A stretch of DNA of 64,000 nucleotides from Hyphomicrobium_A sp963728165 (GCA_963728165.1 CAVSIY010000006.1:124001-188000); one strand, 5' to 3'. Positions 7,601-17,373 are shown, counted from the first letter of the stretch. The notes: generated by a model not told the origin, from the letters alone. Made by a program: numbers and translations.

Positions 7601-8220
7601 CCGAAAGCGACGAGGTATGTCTGATCGACGACGACGAGGCCGTACGCGACTCGGTCGGTCTGCTGTTGAAGGACCACGCCTTCGAGGTGTCGAGCTTCGG
7701 CTCGGCCGAGGAGTTCTTAAGCCGCATGGAGGAGGGACTGCAGCCGTCGTGCGTCGTGTCCGACGTGAAGATGCCGGGGCTTTCCGGGCTCGACCTGCAG
7801 CGACTGCTCGCCGAGCAGCAGGCGCGCATCCCGCTCATCCTGATCACCGGCCACGGCGATATCGCCATGGCGGTCGCGGCCGTGAAGGCCGGCGCGCATG
7901 ACTTCCTGGAGAAGCCGTTCGACGATCAGACCTTGCTTGAGAGCATCGAAAGCGCGCTCAACGAGGCACGGCGCAAGAAGGCGCACGAGGACACGCTCAA
8001 AGACTTCGCCGACCGCGTCGGCGAACTATCGGTGCGCCAGCGCCAGGTCATGGACCTCGCGGTGAAGGGCTACTCCAACAAGGAGATCGCGCAGGAACTC
8101 GGCATCAGCCCGCGCACGGTGGAGACGTACCGGGCCTGGGTCATGGAAAAGACGGGAGCGCGCAATCTCGCCGATCTCGTGCGCCTGGCGATGCGTCTGG
8201 AAGACATCACCAACGGCTGA
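7597..8220 (+). CDS. FixJ/LuxR-type response regulator
   Basis: 207 residues. An N-terminal receiver domain (about 5-120) has the acidic pocket DDD at 11-13, phosphoacceptor Asp56 in VVSDVKMPG, Thr in LILITGHGD, and Lys in FLEKPF. A LuxR/FixJ-type helix-turn-helix (about 140-200) follows, with LSVRQRQVMDLAVKGYSNKEIA and GISPRTVETYRAWVMEK. The start overlaps the kinase stop (ATGA), so the two are translationally coupled and form one two-component system. Regulators of this class activate sigma-70 promoters. Targets are unknown; the nearest candidate is pqqA. Confidence 0.93.
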   Translation: MTESDEVCLIDDDEAVRDSVGLLLKDHAFEVSSFGSAEEFLSRMEEGLQPSCVVSDVKMPGLSGLDLQRLLAEQQARIPLILITGHGDIAMAVAAVKAGAHDFLEKPFDDQTLLESIESALNEARRKKAHEDTLKDFADRVGELSVRQRQVMDLAVKGYSNKEIAQELGISPRTVETYRAWVMEKTGARNLADLVRLAMRLEDITNG

Positions 8221-8249
8221 GCCGGCCAAAGCGGATAAACAAAAACATT

Positions 8250-8275
8250 GCGGCGGCCGAAGGCTCGGCCGCCGC
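8250..8275 (-). terminator. Terminator downstream of pqqA
   Basis: Perfect 11-base stem GCGGCGGCCGA/TCGGCCGCCGC with loop AGGC. On the minus strand it is followed by CAATGTTTTTGTTT, as expected for termination of pqqA. On the plus strand there is no T-run, though the stem may still slow the convergent regulator transcript. Confidence 0.8.
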
Positions 8276-8300
8276 ACTGCGGTGTCGCAGAAATCGGCAG

Positions 8301-8390
8301 TTAGATGATGTCGATCTCGGCCGGCAGATAGCTCGTAACCTCGAGGCCGACTTCCTGCTCACGCACTTGCGGCTTGTTCCAGATTTTCAT
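8301..8390 (-). CDS. pqqA: PqqA, precursor peptide of pyrroloquinoline quinone
   Basis: A 29-residue peptide: MKIWNKPQVREQEVGL followed by the signature EVTSY and a short tail PAEIDII. In PqqA the Glu and Tyr of the E-x-x-x-Y motif (here Glu17 and Tyr21) are cross-linked by the radical SAM enzyme PqqE with chaperone PqqD, then excised to build PQQ. The length (family 22-30 or so), the Trp near the N-terminus and the motif position fit. The ATG follows a strong AAGGAGG site. No pqqB, C, D or E gene lies in the window, so this is either a detached pqqA or an extra copy. It has its own terminator. Confidence 0.85.
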   Translation of the reverse strand: MKIWNKPQVREQEVGLEVTSYLPAEIDII

Positions 8391-8567
8391 GATGTTTCCT
8401 CCTTGAGCGGAGATTAGGAGGGACGACCCCTCCTTCCCCGAGAGGCGATATACGGAGAGCCCCACATCAGGGCAACCGAATTTTTCCTATCGGGAATATT
8501 AGGCAAGCTTATGCCTAAGCGGCAGCGAGCCGCGCGCGCTGCAGCATCGATGCCGCAGCGCAGAAAG

Positions 8568-9032
8568 CTATTCGTCGCCGCCGGAGTTCCACTTCTTGAT
8601 CGAGGTGAGCACCGAAGGGCGGCACGGGCCGAGCGGCCCTTCGGCGGCGTCGGCTGAATCGTCACCCCTCTGCTTGGGGATCTCGTAGTGCTCCTTGCAG
8701 TACTCGGCCTGCTTGTGCTCGAGCTCAACCTGGGAGGCCTGCTTTACCGCGTCGGGATCCTTGATCGCGGCCAGCGCCGGAGCGGGCGGGGCCTGCTCCG
8801 CGCCGGGCTGCGGCAGGTTGTCGAGCGTCGGGGGCACGACGAGCGGCGCCCGCGCGGCCAGCTTGGGATCGCCCGACTTCGACTTCGCCCTGGCCGTATC
8901 CGAGAGGCCGACGGCGTCGAAGATACCGCCGTTGAACTGCACGTCGCCCATCGAGCAGCCGGCCGCGCCGGCGCCCATGCAAAGCGAAACGAAGAGCAGC
9001 GTGACCTTGGGAAGATGGTCTCTTGGAGACAT
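8568..9032 (-). CDS. Outer-membrane lipoprotein, BamF/DUF3035-like
   Basis: 154 residues from the ATG at 9032, preceded by GGGGGGAAAG. A signal peptide ends in the lipobox AAGC (Cys near residue 25), so the protein should be lipidated by the signal peptidase encoded by the next gene upstream. The mature part contains ARAPLVVPPTLDNLPQPG, which matches the conserved segment of DUF3035 proteins, including the Caulobacter BAM-complex subunit BamF. The rest is Pro/Ala-rich with two Cys. Order lspA then DUF3035 lipoprotein is common in alphaproteobacteria. The BamF role is inferred from this short motif and the context. Confidence 0.7.
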   Translation of the reverse strand: MSPRDHLPKVTLLFVSLCMGAGAAGCSMGDVQFNGGIFDAVGLSDTARAKSKSGDPKLAARAPLVVPPTLDNLPQPGAEQAPPAPALAAIKDPDAVKQASQVELEHKQAEYCKEHYEIPKQRGDDSADAAEGPLGPCRPSVLTSIKKWNSGGDE

Positions 9033-9140
9033 TGCTTTCCCCCCTACTTTCCCCCGTGCAATCGCCACGGCCAATTGTTGGTCGAGCTTGGCTCGGCCCG
9101 GATCAAGCGCTGGCGTAGTGCCGAGGCCTAATCGACTGGG

Positions 9141-9668
9141 CTACAACGGCTTTGCGGCGCCTTTGCGACTCGCCAGGAAGGAGTCATATAGCAGCCCTGC
9201 CACCCCGGCAACAATGGCCACATCGGCAAGGTTGAACACGTACCAGTAGAAGCCCAGCGCGTGCAGGGAGAAGAAGTCCGCAACTCCCCCGAGCTGGACG
9301 CGGTCGATGGCGTTGCCGAGCGCGCCCCCCATGATGAGGCCGAGGCTCACCCCCATCAGCCGGTTGGCGCCCCCGCGCGCAAGCCATACCCACAGCGCGC
9401 ACGTCGCCAGCACCCCGAATCCGGCCAGCATGAGCTGGCCGTCGTAGCTGTCCTGATCGAACAGGGAGTAGCTGATGCCGGTGTTCTTGACGTAGACGAG
9501 GTCGAGGAACGGGGCGAGGGCGACGCGGCCGCGCTCGGCGATGCGGTAGACGTCGAGCATCCACCACTTGTGCGCCTGATCGAGCGCGATCGTGATGAGC
9601 CCCACGAGGAGGCCGAGGCGCGAGAAGGGCCCCCAGAGCCAGCCGCGGGAAGCCGAGGCGTCCGTCAT
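9141..9668 (-). CDS. lspA: Lipoprotein signal peptidase (signal peptidase II)
   Basis: 175 residues with four predicted membrane helices. The catalytic aspartates are visible in GNAIDRVQLGGVADF and in YVFNLADVAIVAG; the family motif YVKNTGISYSLF, matching the NxGxxFS-type box, is present near residue 60. It cleaves before the lipidated Cys of prolipoproteins in the inner membrane. The ATG overlaps the ileS stop by four bases (ATGA), giving the conserved ribF-ileS-lspA order. Length is normal. Confidence 0.96.
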   Translation of the reverse strand: MTDASASRGWLWGPFSRLGLLVGLITIALDQAHKWWMLDVYRIAERGRVALAPFLDLVYVKNTGISYSLFDQDSYDGQLMLAGFGVLATCALWVWLARGGANRLMGVSLGLIMGGALGNAIDRVQLGGVADFFSLHALGFYWYVFNLADVAIVAGVAGLLYDSFLASRKGAAKPL

Positions 9669-12600
9669 TGCGCCTCGCCCTTCTTTGCCCGCTGGTCGAA
9701 CTCGCGCACGGCCTCGGCATCGCGCAGCGAAAGATCGGGGAACTCCGGATCGGCGCCGATATCGGCGAGGATGCGCCAGGAGCGCGCGCACTTTCTCCCC
9801 TCAGCGCGCTTCGGCACGACGCCGACGCCCGGCACGTCGGGGAGCGTGAAGGCGCCCTCGGGCGGCGCCTTGGCGATGAGCCGCGCCGCACTGGTGATCG
9901 ACACCTCGGCGAGATCGACGCCTTCAAGCGCGCGCAGCATGTCCTTGTCCGCCACGTAGACGTCGGGTGCGGCCTCGAGGCTCGAGCCGATGCGCTTATC
10001 CGCACGCTCGAGCTCCAGAGCGCCGGTGACGACGCGGCGGACCGCGCGCACGAGCTCCCACTTCTGCGCCAGCTCCTCGTTGCGCCAAGCCGGATCGATC
10101 TCGGGAAAGGTCTCCAGGTGCACCGAGCCCTCGCGGCCGGGCACGCGCGCGAGCCACGCCTCCTCGGCGGTAAACGCCAGGATCGGCGCGAGCCAGGTGA
10201 CGAGGGAGGTAAAGATCGCGTCGATCACGGTGAGCGCTGAGCGCCGCTTGAGGCTCGAATAGGGCTCGCAGTAGAGCGCGTCCTTGCGGATGTCGAAGTA
10301 GAAGGCGCTGAGTTCCGAGTTCATGAAGTGGGTGAGCAACGCCACCACTTTGCGGTAGTCGTAGCTCGCGTAAGCCGAGCGCACCTCGCCGTCGAGCTCG
10401 GCCAGGCGATTGAGCATCACGCGCTCGAGCTCGAGGTCGCGCATGTCCTTGAACTTGACCCGGTCCTCCGGCTTGAAGTGCCCGAGCGCACCCAACATCC
10501 AGCGCAGGGTGTTGCGCAATTTCCGGTAGGTATCGACGAACGACTTGAGGATTTCAGGCCCGATGCGCAGATCGTCGGAATAGTCCGACGCCGCCACCCA
10601 CAGGCGCAGGATGTCGGCGCCTGAGGTCTTCATCACGTCCTGGGGCGCGACGACATTGCCCAAGGACTTCGCCATCTTCTGCCCCTTGTCGTCGAGGATG
10701 AAGCCGTGGGTGAGCACGATGTCGTAGGGCGCGCGCGCCCGCGTCCCGCAAGATTTCAACAGCGAGGACTGGAACCAGCCGCGGTGCTGGTCGGAGCCCT
10801 CCAGATACATGACGCGGTCCTTGCCGCCGTCGCGCTGACGCTTGACGCCGGTGAGGCCGGGGAAGTGCTTGGGATCGTCGAGCACGAAGGCGTGCGTGGA
10901 GCCTGAATCGAACCACACGTCGAGGATGTCGCGCACTTGCTCCCACTGAGCCGGATCGTCGACCAGGCCGTCGAGGAAGTATTTCTCGGCGCGCTCGCCG
11001 AACCACACGTCGGCGCCCTCGTCGGCGAAGGCGTCGGAGATGCGCTGCATCAGCTCCTTCGACTTGGCGAACTTGGGCGACGGGATCACCTCGCCCGTCT
11101 CCTTGTGGCGGAACACGGTGATCGGCACGCCCCAGGCGCGCTGGCGCGAGACGACCCAGTCAGGCCGGCCCTCGACCATGCCGCGGATGCGCCGCTCGCC
11201 CGAAGCCGGCACCCACTCGGTCTCATCAATCGCCTTGAGTGCGAGCTGGCGCAGGCTCTGGTTGCCGCTCTTCGGGACCCCTTTGAGGGGCTTGTCCATG
11301 GCGATGAACCACTGCGGCGTGTTGCGGAAGATGACGGGCTTTTTCGAACGCCAGGAGTGCGGGTACTGGTGCTTCAGACGCCCGCGCGCGATGAGCGCGT
11401 TCGCGTCAACGAGCGCCTTGATGACGGCGTCGTTGGCGTCGCCCTTGTCGCCCTTCTCGGTGAGCACGCGCTTGCCCTCGAAACCCGGGGCCTCCTTGGT
11501 CATGACGCCGTCGGCGTCGACCGTGAAGGGGATGGCGGTGTCGATGCCGCGCTCTTTGAGCTTGCCCGCATTCGCCATCCAGATCTGGTAGTCGTCGGTG
11601 CCGTGGCCGGGCGCGGTGTGCACGAAGCCGGTGCCGGTGTCCTCGGTGACGTGCTCGCCGTCGAGGAGGGGCACGTCGAAGCCGTAGCCGACGAACTCAC
11701 CTTCCAAAAATCCGAAGCGCCGCAGCGGATGCGCGCAAACGAGATCGGCAAGCTCGTCCGACGCCACCGCGCGCACGCGGGTGAAGTCCTCGACCTTGGC
11801 GGCCTTCATGACATCGGCGGCAAGCTTGTCGGCGAGGATCAGCCGGTCGCCGGATTGTGCCCAGTTTCCCTGCGCTGCCGCGGTGACCTCATAGAGGCCG
11901 TAGTCGATCCGCGACGAGAACGAGATCGCGCGGTTGCCGGGGATCGTCCACGGGGTCGTCGTCCAGATCACGACCGAGGCGTCGGCGAGGCTCGATGATC
12001 CTTCGGCGACGGTGGGCTCGTCCGACTCCTCAACCGAGGCGAGCTGCGGCCGCTCGCCGGAGTAGGCGACCGGAAACTTCACCCAGATGGTGTCCGACTG
12101 ATAGTCCTGATACTCGACCTCGGCTTCCGCCAGCGCCGTCTTCTCCACGACCGACCACATCACGGGCTTGGAGCCGCGATAGAGCGTGCCGTTCATGGCG
12201 AACTTCATGATCTCGCCCGCGATCGCCGATTCGGCCGCGTAGCTCATGGTCACGTACGGATTCTGCCAGTCGCCGACGACGCCGAGGCGCTTGAACTCGG
12301 CGCGCTGCACGTCGATCCAGTGCTCGGCGAACTCGCGGCACTCGGCGCGGAACTCGTTGATGGGCACGGCGTCCTTGTTGCGGCCCTTGGCGCGATAGTT
12401 CTCCTCGATCTTCCACTCGATGGGGAGCCCGTGGCAGTCCCAGCCCGGCACGTAGTTCGAACTCATAGCCGAGCATCGTCTGCGATTTGACGACGAGGTC
12501 CTTGAGGATCTTGTTCAACGCATGCCCGATGTGGATGTGGCCGTTGGCGTAGGGCGGCCCGTCGTGCAGCAGGAACTTCGGGCGGCCGCGTCCGGCTTCG

Positions 12601-12857
12601 CGCAGGCGCTCGTAGAGCCCGATCTCGCCCCAGCGCTGCAACAGGCGCGGCTCGAGCTCGGGAAGCCCCGCCTTCATGGGGAAGTCGGTCTTGGGCAGGA
12701 AAAGCGTTGCGCTCCAGTCGCGCCCCTGCCCCGTCGGCTTGGGGACGGGCGCCGCGGCCGGCACAGCGGCGGCGCGGCCCGGCTTAGCACCGGCCTTGGT
12801 CTTCGGCTTCGCCTTGGTGGGGGCGACACTTCCCTTGCCGCCGTTGCTCTTCGCCAT
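9665..12857 (-). CDS. ileS: Isoleucyl-tRNA synthetase (one-base frameshift)
   Basis: Charges tRNA-Ile in the cytoplasm; class I synthetase. From the ATG at 12857 a Lys/Ala/Pro-rich extension of about 45 residues precedes the catalytic core. The HIGH motif is in PPYANGHIHIGHALNKIL, followed by the CP1 editing domain, a KMAKS sequence (the KMSKS motif usually reads Ser in the third place) in DKGQKMAKSLGN, and the anticodon-binding domain. The frame breaks near 12460: GGCTATGAG is followed by TTCGAAC where TCGAAC restores the expected SNYVPGWDCHGLP. Removing one T (A on the plus strand at 12460-12461) gives about 1063 continuous residues. An essential gene broken by one base suggests sequence error. 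No C-terminal zinc-finger Cys cluster is seen. Confidence 0.93.
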
Positions 12858-13018
12858 CGCTCATCTCGCCGCTTCTCTCGCGGGGGGTTCTAGCAACATG
12901 GCTCCCGCATATCCAGGCGTCCTTCGCCGGCACGGAAGCGTCCCGTTCACTTGCACTACCCTTCCCTTGCCGGGGAGGGGGGAAGAAGGGAGCGCATCGT
13001 CGCAAGAGTTTCGCTTAC

Positions 13019-13963
13019 TCAGGCGCCCGGCGTTGCGGGCGCCGCGGCGAGGATTTCGCGGGCCTGGGCGCAGTCGGCGTCCATCTGCGCAATCAGCGCC
13101 TCGCTCGAGGAGAACTTGCGGTCGGGGCGGATGAAATCGATGAACTCCACCCCGATGTCGCGGCCGTAGAGATCGCCGTCGAAGCCGAACAGGAACACCT
13201 CCAGAACCGGCATGCCGTCGTCATAGGTGGGGCGTGTGCCCAAATAGGCGGCACCCTCGTAGCGCTCGGGCCCCAGATAGATGCGCACGGCATAGATGCC
13301 GTGGCCGAGGCCGGTGCCGCGCGGCAGCGGCACGTTGGCGGTGGGAAAGCCGAGCCCCATGCCGCGCTTTGCCCCGCCGACGACGGCGCCGCCCGTGCGC
13401 CACCAGCGGCCCAGCATGCGCGCCGCACCCTTGGCGTCGCCTTGCGCCAGCCGCAGCCGGATCACGCTCGAGGAGAGAACCTCGCCATCCTCGGCAACGG
13501 GCGCGACGATGGTGAGCCCGAAGCCGAGCTTGTCGGCGGCGGCTTGCATGGTCTCCGGCGTGCCGCTGCGGCCCTTGCCGAAAAAGAAGTCGTGGCCGAT
13601 GACGATGTGGCGCGCGCCCAGGCCTTCGACCAGCACGCGCGCGATGAAGTCTGGGGCGGCAAGACCGGCGAGCGCGGCGTCGAAGGCGAGCACGATCGCC
13701 AGATCGAGACCGAGGCCATCGAAGATTTCGAGCTTCTGCTTCAGCGGGGTCAGGCGGAAGTGCGGCTCCTCGGGATGGAAGAACTCGCGCGGATGCGGCT
13801 CGAAGATCAGCGCGCCGGCGGGCGCGCGAAGCGCGCGAGCCTCCTCGACGGCGGCCTTTAGCAGCGCCTGATGGCCGCGGTGCACGCCGTCGAAATTGCC
13901 GATGGCGAGAACGGCACCGCGCGCCGACTGCGGCACATCCTGGTAGCCATGAACGACCTGCAT
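13019..13963 (-). CDS. ribF: Bifunctional riboflavin kinase/FAD synthetase
   Basis: 314 residues. The N-terminal FAD synthetase (adenylyltransferase) domain (1-180) has the nucleotide-binding motif IGNFDGVHRGHQALL and the later SSSVIR. The C-terminal flavokinase domain (about 185-310) has GMGLGFPTANVPLPRG and a Glu-containing strand LEVFLFGFDGDLYG. It converts riboflavin to FMN and FMN to FAD. The gene lies 161 bases upstream of ileS on the same strand, the usual position in proteobacteria. Confidence 0.96.
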   Translation of the reverse strand: MQVVHGYQDVPQSARGAVLAIGNFDGVHRGHQALLKAAVEEARALRAPAGALIFEPHPREFFHPEEPHFRLTPLKQKLEIFDGLGLDLAIVLAFDAALAGLAAPDFIARVLVEGLGARHIVIGHDFFFGKGRSGTPETMQAAADKLGFGLTIVAPVAEDGEVLSSSVIRLRLAQGDAKGAARMLGRWWRTGGAVVGGAKRGMGLGFPTANVPLPRGTGLGHGIYAVRIYLGPERYEGAAYLGTRPTYDDGMPVLEVFLFGFDGDLYGRDIGVEFIDFIRPDRKFSSSEALIAQMDADCAQAREILAAAPATPGA

Positions 13964-14028
13964 GAGTTTTCCCCGCCTCGATCATGGCGCGTCTAAATTT
14001 TGCCGCCCATCTCTAGCATCTTGCTGGC

Positions 14029-14175
14029 ATGAAGGATTGGATCCCCCAGATCGTCATCGGCATCATCGTAACGGTGGTCGGGACCCTGCTGGCAAACGCC
14101 GTCGTGGGCGGCGGCCACGGTCGACACGCGCTCCCGGGAATCCACTTCGCGGGGTCGGCAAGGCACGGCCGCTAG
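14029..14175 (+). CDS. Small membrane protein (48 aa)
   Basis: A 48-residue frame starting MKDWIPQ, then one hydrophobic helix (IVIGIIVTVVGTLLANAVV) and a Gly/His-rich tail. No good ribosome-binding site is seen, so support comes only from the coherent single-helix architecture. It lies between the divergent ribF and the end of the MaoC gene. Function unknown; a chance frame is possible. Confidence 0.4.
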   Translation: MKDWIPQIVIGIIVTVVGTLLANAVVGGGHGRHALPGIHFAGSARHGR

Positions 14176-14177
14176 CA

Positions 14178-14612
14178 TCAAGCTGGACGGGCCGGCACCA
14201 TCAACACGGCCTCTCCCTCGACCACCGGCTTGTCGCTGACGGTGCACACGCAATGGAAGCGCGCGCGCTTCTTCTCCGCGACGAGCTCGGTGACCTTCAC
14301 CGTCGTCACCACCTCATCACCGATCTTGACCGGCGCCTTGAAGTTCAACGTCTGCGAGATGTAGATGGCGCCGGGGCCCGGCAGCTTCATGCCGAACACT
14401 GCCGAGATGTAGGCGGCCGACAGCATGCCGTGCGCGATGCGCCCTTTGAACATCGTGGCGGCGGCGTATTCGGCGTCCATGTGCACGGGGTTTTTGTCGC
14501 CGGAAACCTCGGCGAAGGCGGTGATGGTGGCCTCGGTCACGGTGTTCGACAGGCTCGCCTCATCCCCGACCTTAAGATCCTCGAAGTAAACGCCCTTTGC
14601 CGCCGTCGCCAT
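14178..14612 (-). CDS. MaoC family dehydratase
   Basis: 144 residues with a hot-dog fold. The hydratase-2 motif DKNPVHMDAEYAAAT (catalytic Asp and His) lies at about 39-55, followed by the conserved GRIAHGMLSAAYISAV. This matches single-domain MaoC/PhaJ-type (R)-specific enoyl-CoA hydratases, which hydrate 2-enoyl-CoA to (R)-3-hydroxyacyl-CoA for polyhydroxyalkanoate synthesis or fatty-acid metabolism. The ATG at 14612 has GGGAG nine bases upstream. The actual substrate cannot be told from sequence. Confidence 0.9.
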   Translation of the reverse strand: MATAAKGVYFEDLKVGDEASLSNTVTEATITAFAEVSGDKNPVHMDAEYAAATMFKGRIAHGMLSAAYISAVFGMKLPGPGAIYISQTLNFKAPVKIGDEVVTTVKVTELVAEKKRARFHCVCTVSDKPVVEGEAVLMVPARPA

Positions 14613-14853
14613 GCATTCCGCTCCCTTGGTTACCGGGCTTTGCTTTCGCGCGGGGACACTAGCCGCGCCCGTCCGGCCGAGCAACCAGCCGGCGCGCGGG
14701 GGCAGCCGCGCCTTAGGGTGCACCGGCACCCGTCGCGTACGGCTGATCCGCGGTTGCGCCGCCCTGGCCGGGCGAGCTATAAGGCGCCATTCCCCAGTTG
14801 CCCTAGAAGCGCTTGGCCCTGCGGACCGCAGGACGCCGGAGATAAAAGCCGTC

Positions 14854-15700
14854 ATGAGCGACCGCAGGCCCCTGATGCCCAAAGCGACGGCCGTTTGGCT
14901 GGTCGAGAACACGTCGCTCACCTTCGACCAGATCGCGGCCTTCTGCGGGCTGCACGTGCTCGAGGTGAAAGGCATCGCCGACGGCGACGTGGCGCAAGGC
15001 ATCAAGGGGCTCGATCCGGTGACGTCGGGGCAGCTGACGCGCGAGGAGATCGAGACGGCCGAGCGTGATCCCACCCATGGGCTGCACCTCGCCGAGCCGA
15101 AAGTGGTGGTGCCAGAGACGCCGGCCAAGAAGGGTCCGCGCTACACGCCGGTGTCGCGCCGCCACGACCGGCCCAACGCCGTGCTCTGGATCTTGCGCAA
15201 CCACCCGGAGCTGAAAGACAGCCAGATCATGCGGCTCGTGGGCACGACCAAGCCGACGATCGCGCAGATCCGCGACCGCACCCACTGGAACGCCCCCAAT
15301 CTGACGCCGCAGGACCCGGTAACGCTCGGGCTTTGCTCTCAGATCGACCTCGACAACGAGGTGAAGAAGGGCGCGCGCCGGCTCGAGCGTGAGCACAAGG
15401 AATGCGGGCAAGGGCATGGAGAAGGCCGGTACGCTGTTGCCGACCGAGGAGACGACGGCGGAGGCGCCGGAGCCGCGCAGGGTCGAGATCATGCAGCCCA
15501 AGACCGAGCAGCCGCGCGAGGAGACGCCCGAGGAGGAGCAGGCCCGCGTCTTTGCCAAGCTCAAGGAGATGAAGGTCGCCGAGGAGCCGCCCGAGGAAGA
15601 GGCCGACGAGCAGCCCGTCGTCGAGGAGACGGCGCACGAGGAGACGGGCGGCGACGAGGACGCCCCCGAAAAAGCCGGCGAGGAGCCGCACCAGGACTAA
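14854..15700 (+). CDS. trcR: TrcR/DUF1013 cell-cycle regulator (one-base frameshift)
   Basis: Residues 1-185 or so read MSDRRPLMPKATAVWLVENT, LTFDQIAAFCGLHVLEVKGIADG and LRNHPELKDSQIMRLVGTTK, the DUF1013 family identified as the TrcR cell-cycle transcriptional regulator in alphaproteobacteria; two helix-turn-helix-like segments are visible. After REHKE, near 15405, the frame shifts: the acidic C-terminal tail (GKGMEKAGTLLPTEE ... GEEPHQD) is one base out. Removing one G from the GCGGGC run joins them into about 281 residues. The tail is longer and more acidic than I expect for the family. It is expected to bind promoter DNA or polymerase. The shift is probably a sequence error. Confidence 0.85.
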
Positions 15701-15705
15701 GGCGA

Positions 15706-16911
15706 TTATGCCTTGGCGGAAACCGCCGGCCGCGCCAGCGCAACCTTGCGCCAGCCCAGCGCCTGCGCCACGAGCCACCCATAACAGAGCATGACGGCGA
15801 GCGGCGCTACGGGGATGCCGCGCGCCTGCAGATTGATCGTCAGGGCGAACGGAACAGCCCAGACGATGACGACGGCAGTAGCAGCGAGACCCGAGGCGCG
15901 CACGCCGCCATCCCGCAAGCACCACACCAGCGCCGCGAGCGGAATGGCGAGGTCGTAGGCCAGCACGTAGGGCGCGATCAGCATCGAGCCGAACGCAACG
16001 ACCGTCGCCTTGAGCGGCCAGGAGGCTGCCCCCTTGAGCACAGCCCAGGTCGCGACCACGACGAGGATCGCCACGAGTCCCTGCAACGCCAGCGCCGCAT
16101 CGACCGACGCACCGAGCAAGCGCAGGGCGCTGAAGGGCGTCGTCTTCTGCGTGGTGAAGAAGGAGTGCGTGTCCGTCATGAAGCCCCACTGCAGCTTCGC
16201 CGTCTCGCCCCACCAGGCTTGCCACGGCTCGACGCCGTAGAGCACGAGGCTCACTGCTACGAGCAACAGAGCGGTCAGCGTCGCCGCCGCGAACGCGCGC
16301 CAGGCGCCGACGAGGACGAGCGTCAACGGCAGCAACACGCCGAGCTGCGGCTTGATGGTGAAGAGGCCGATCATGATGCCGGCGAGAACGGGTCTGGTGG
16401 GCAGAAGCCGCAGCGCGCCGACGAACAGCAACGCGAGAAAGAGCCCGAGCTGCCCGAAGTTGAGGTTCACCCACAGGATGGGCGAAAGCGCCAGCGCCAC
16501 GACGAGGCCCAGGTCAGCGCGGGTCGGGCGGCGTCCCAAGGCAGCGGCGAAGAACGCGGCCGTGCCGAAGACGAGCCAAAGAGCAAACGCCACGAGATAG
16601 GGAAAGAGGCCGACGGGGGCGAGAAGGGGCAGCGCGTTTGGCGGGTAGGAGAAGATCATGAACTCCTTGGCGGGAGCGAACCACCTCTGCAGGAGCTCGT
16701 TGTAGGCGGTGACGTCGTAGAGCGCGCCGACGTCGCCTGAGAGCGCCAGCCGCCCGCCCGTCCAATAGTTCACGAAGTCGAGGCCGATGTAGTAGCCGCG
16801 CTGCTCGAGCAGATCGCTGCCGGGGCGGAAATAGACCGCCAGCAACACGATCATGCCGGGCAGCGCCACGGCTGAGGCGATGAGCAGATATCGAACGAAG
16901 AGGCGATCCAT
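15706..16911 (-). CDS. DUF2029 / GT87-like integral membrane glycosyltransferase
   Basis: 401 residues with ten or more predicted membrane helices. Early features fit the GT-C type DUF2029/GT87 family: a first helix (LLIASAVALPGMIVLLAVYF), then a periplasmic loop with DFVNYWTGGRLALSGDVGALYD carrying the acidic catalytic-type residue, and later FTIKPQLGVLLPLTLVL. GT87 enzymes transfer sugars from polyprenyl-phosphate donors to envelope lipids or glycans. The acceptor here is unknown. It is convergent with trcR, with five bases between the stops, and stands alone. Confidence 0.8.
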   Translation of the reverse strand: MDRLFVRYLLIASAVALPGMIVLLAVYFRPGSDLLEQRGYYIGLDFVNYWTGGRLALSGDVGALYDVTAYNELLQRWFAPAKEFMIFSYPPNALPLLAPVGLFPYLVAFALWLVFGTAAFFAAALGRRPTRADLGLVVALALSPILWVNLNFGQLGLFLALLFVGALRLLPTRPVLAGIMIGLFTIKPQLGVLLPLTLVLVGAWRAFAAATLTALLLVAVSLVLYGVEPWQAWWGETAKLQWGFMTDTHSFFTTQKTTPFSALRLLGASVDAALALQGLVAILVVVATWAVLKGAASWPLKATVVAFGSMLIAPYVLAYDLAIPLAALVWCLRDGGVRASGLAATAVVIVWAVPFALTINLQARGIPVAPLAVMLCYGWLVAQALGWRKVALARPAVSAKA

Positions 16912-17034
16912 GCACTAGGCCTTGGCAAGGGCCCAAAACCTAGCGTCGGCGCAGTAAAGAAAGGACGAACCCCGGCTCAGCACCAAGGGTGGCGCGGTGT
17001 CGCGCGCTCGGTCACTCGGCAAGGACCGGCGGGG

Positions 17035-17115
17035 CTAATCGAGGATCCACGGAACCATCAACAGAAGCATTAGGAGGATCCACAAGGCGATCGTTTGCTG
17101 CTTGAGCTCGCTCAT
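17035..17115 (-). CDS. Tiny membrane peptide (26 aa)
   Basis: A 26-residue frame: MSELKQQTIA then a hydrophobic helix WILLMLLLMVPWIL and an acidic end. A GGAG lies seven bases before the ATG. Composition is like known very small bacterial membrane proteins. Evidence is limited to the start signal and hydrophobicity. Confidence 0.35.
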   Translation of the reverse strand: MSELKQQTIALWILLMLLLMVPWILD

Positions 17116-17373
17116 GGCCATCTCCAGGCAAAGCCATGCGACTGCCGACAAGGCTATCCCGAATCCGACCTACACAAAAGGCAGGCGACGGACATTTTTT
17201 TCGCGACGTGCCGGGCAACGCCGCAGCCAGGCGGCCCATCGGCTGGCGCTCGGAGCAGCGCCTCTTATTAGCGGACTATGGATATGGTCGTTGCCGATCA
17301 TCGCTGCTTTCGCTAGCGTTTCTCGCACATTCCCGATTTTCCGCTGCAGTTGGATGAGAGCGCCGGCCGGACA

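Noticed and set aside
14613..14853. Possible upstream extension of the TrcR frame from 14611
   Set aside because: Open but low-complexity; conserved DUF1013 sequence begins at the ATG at 14854.
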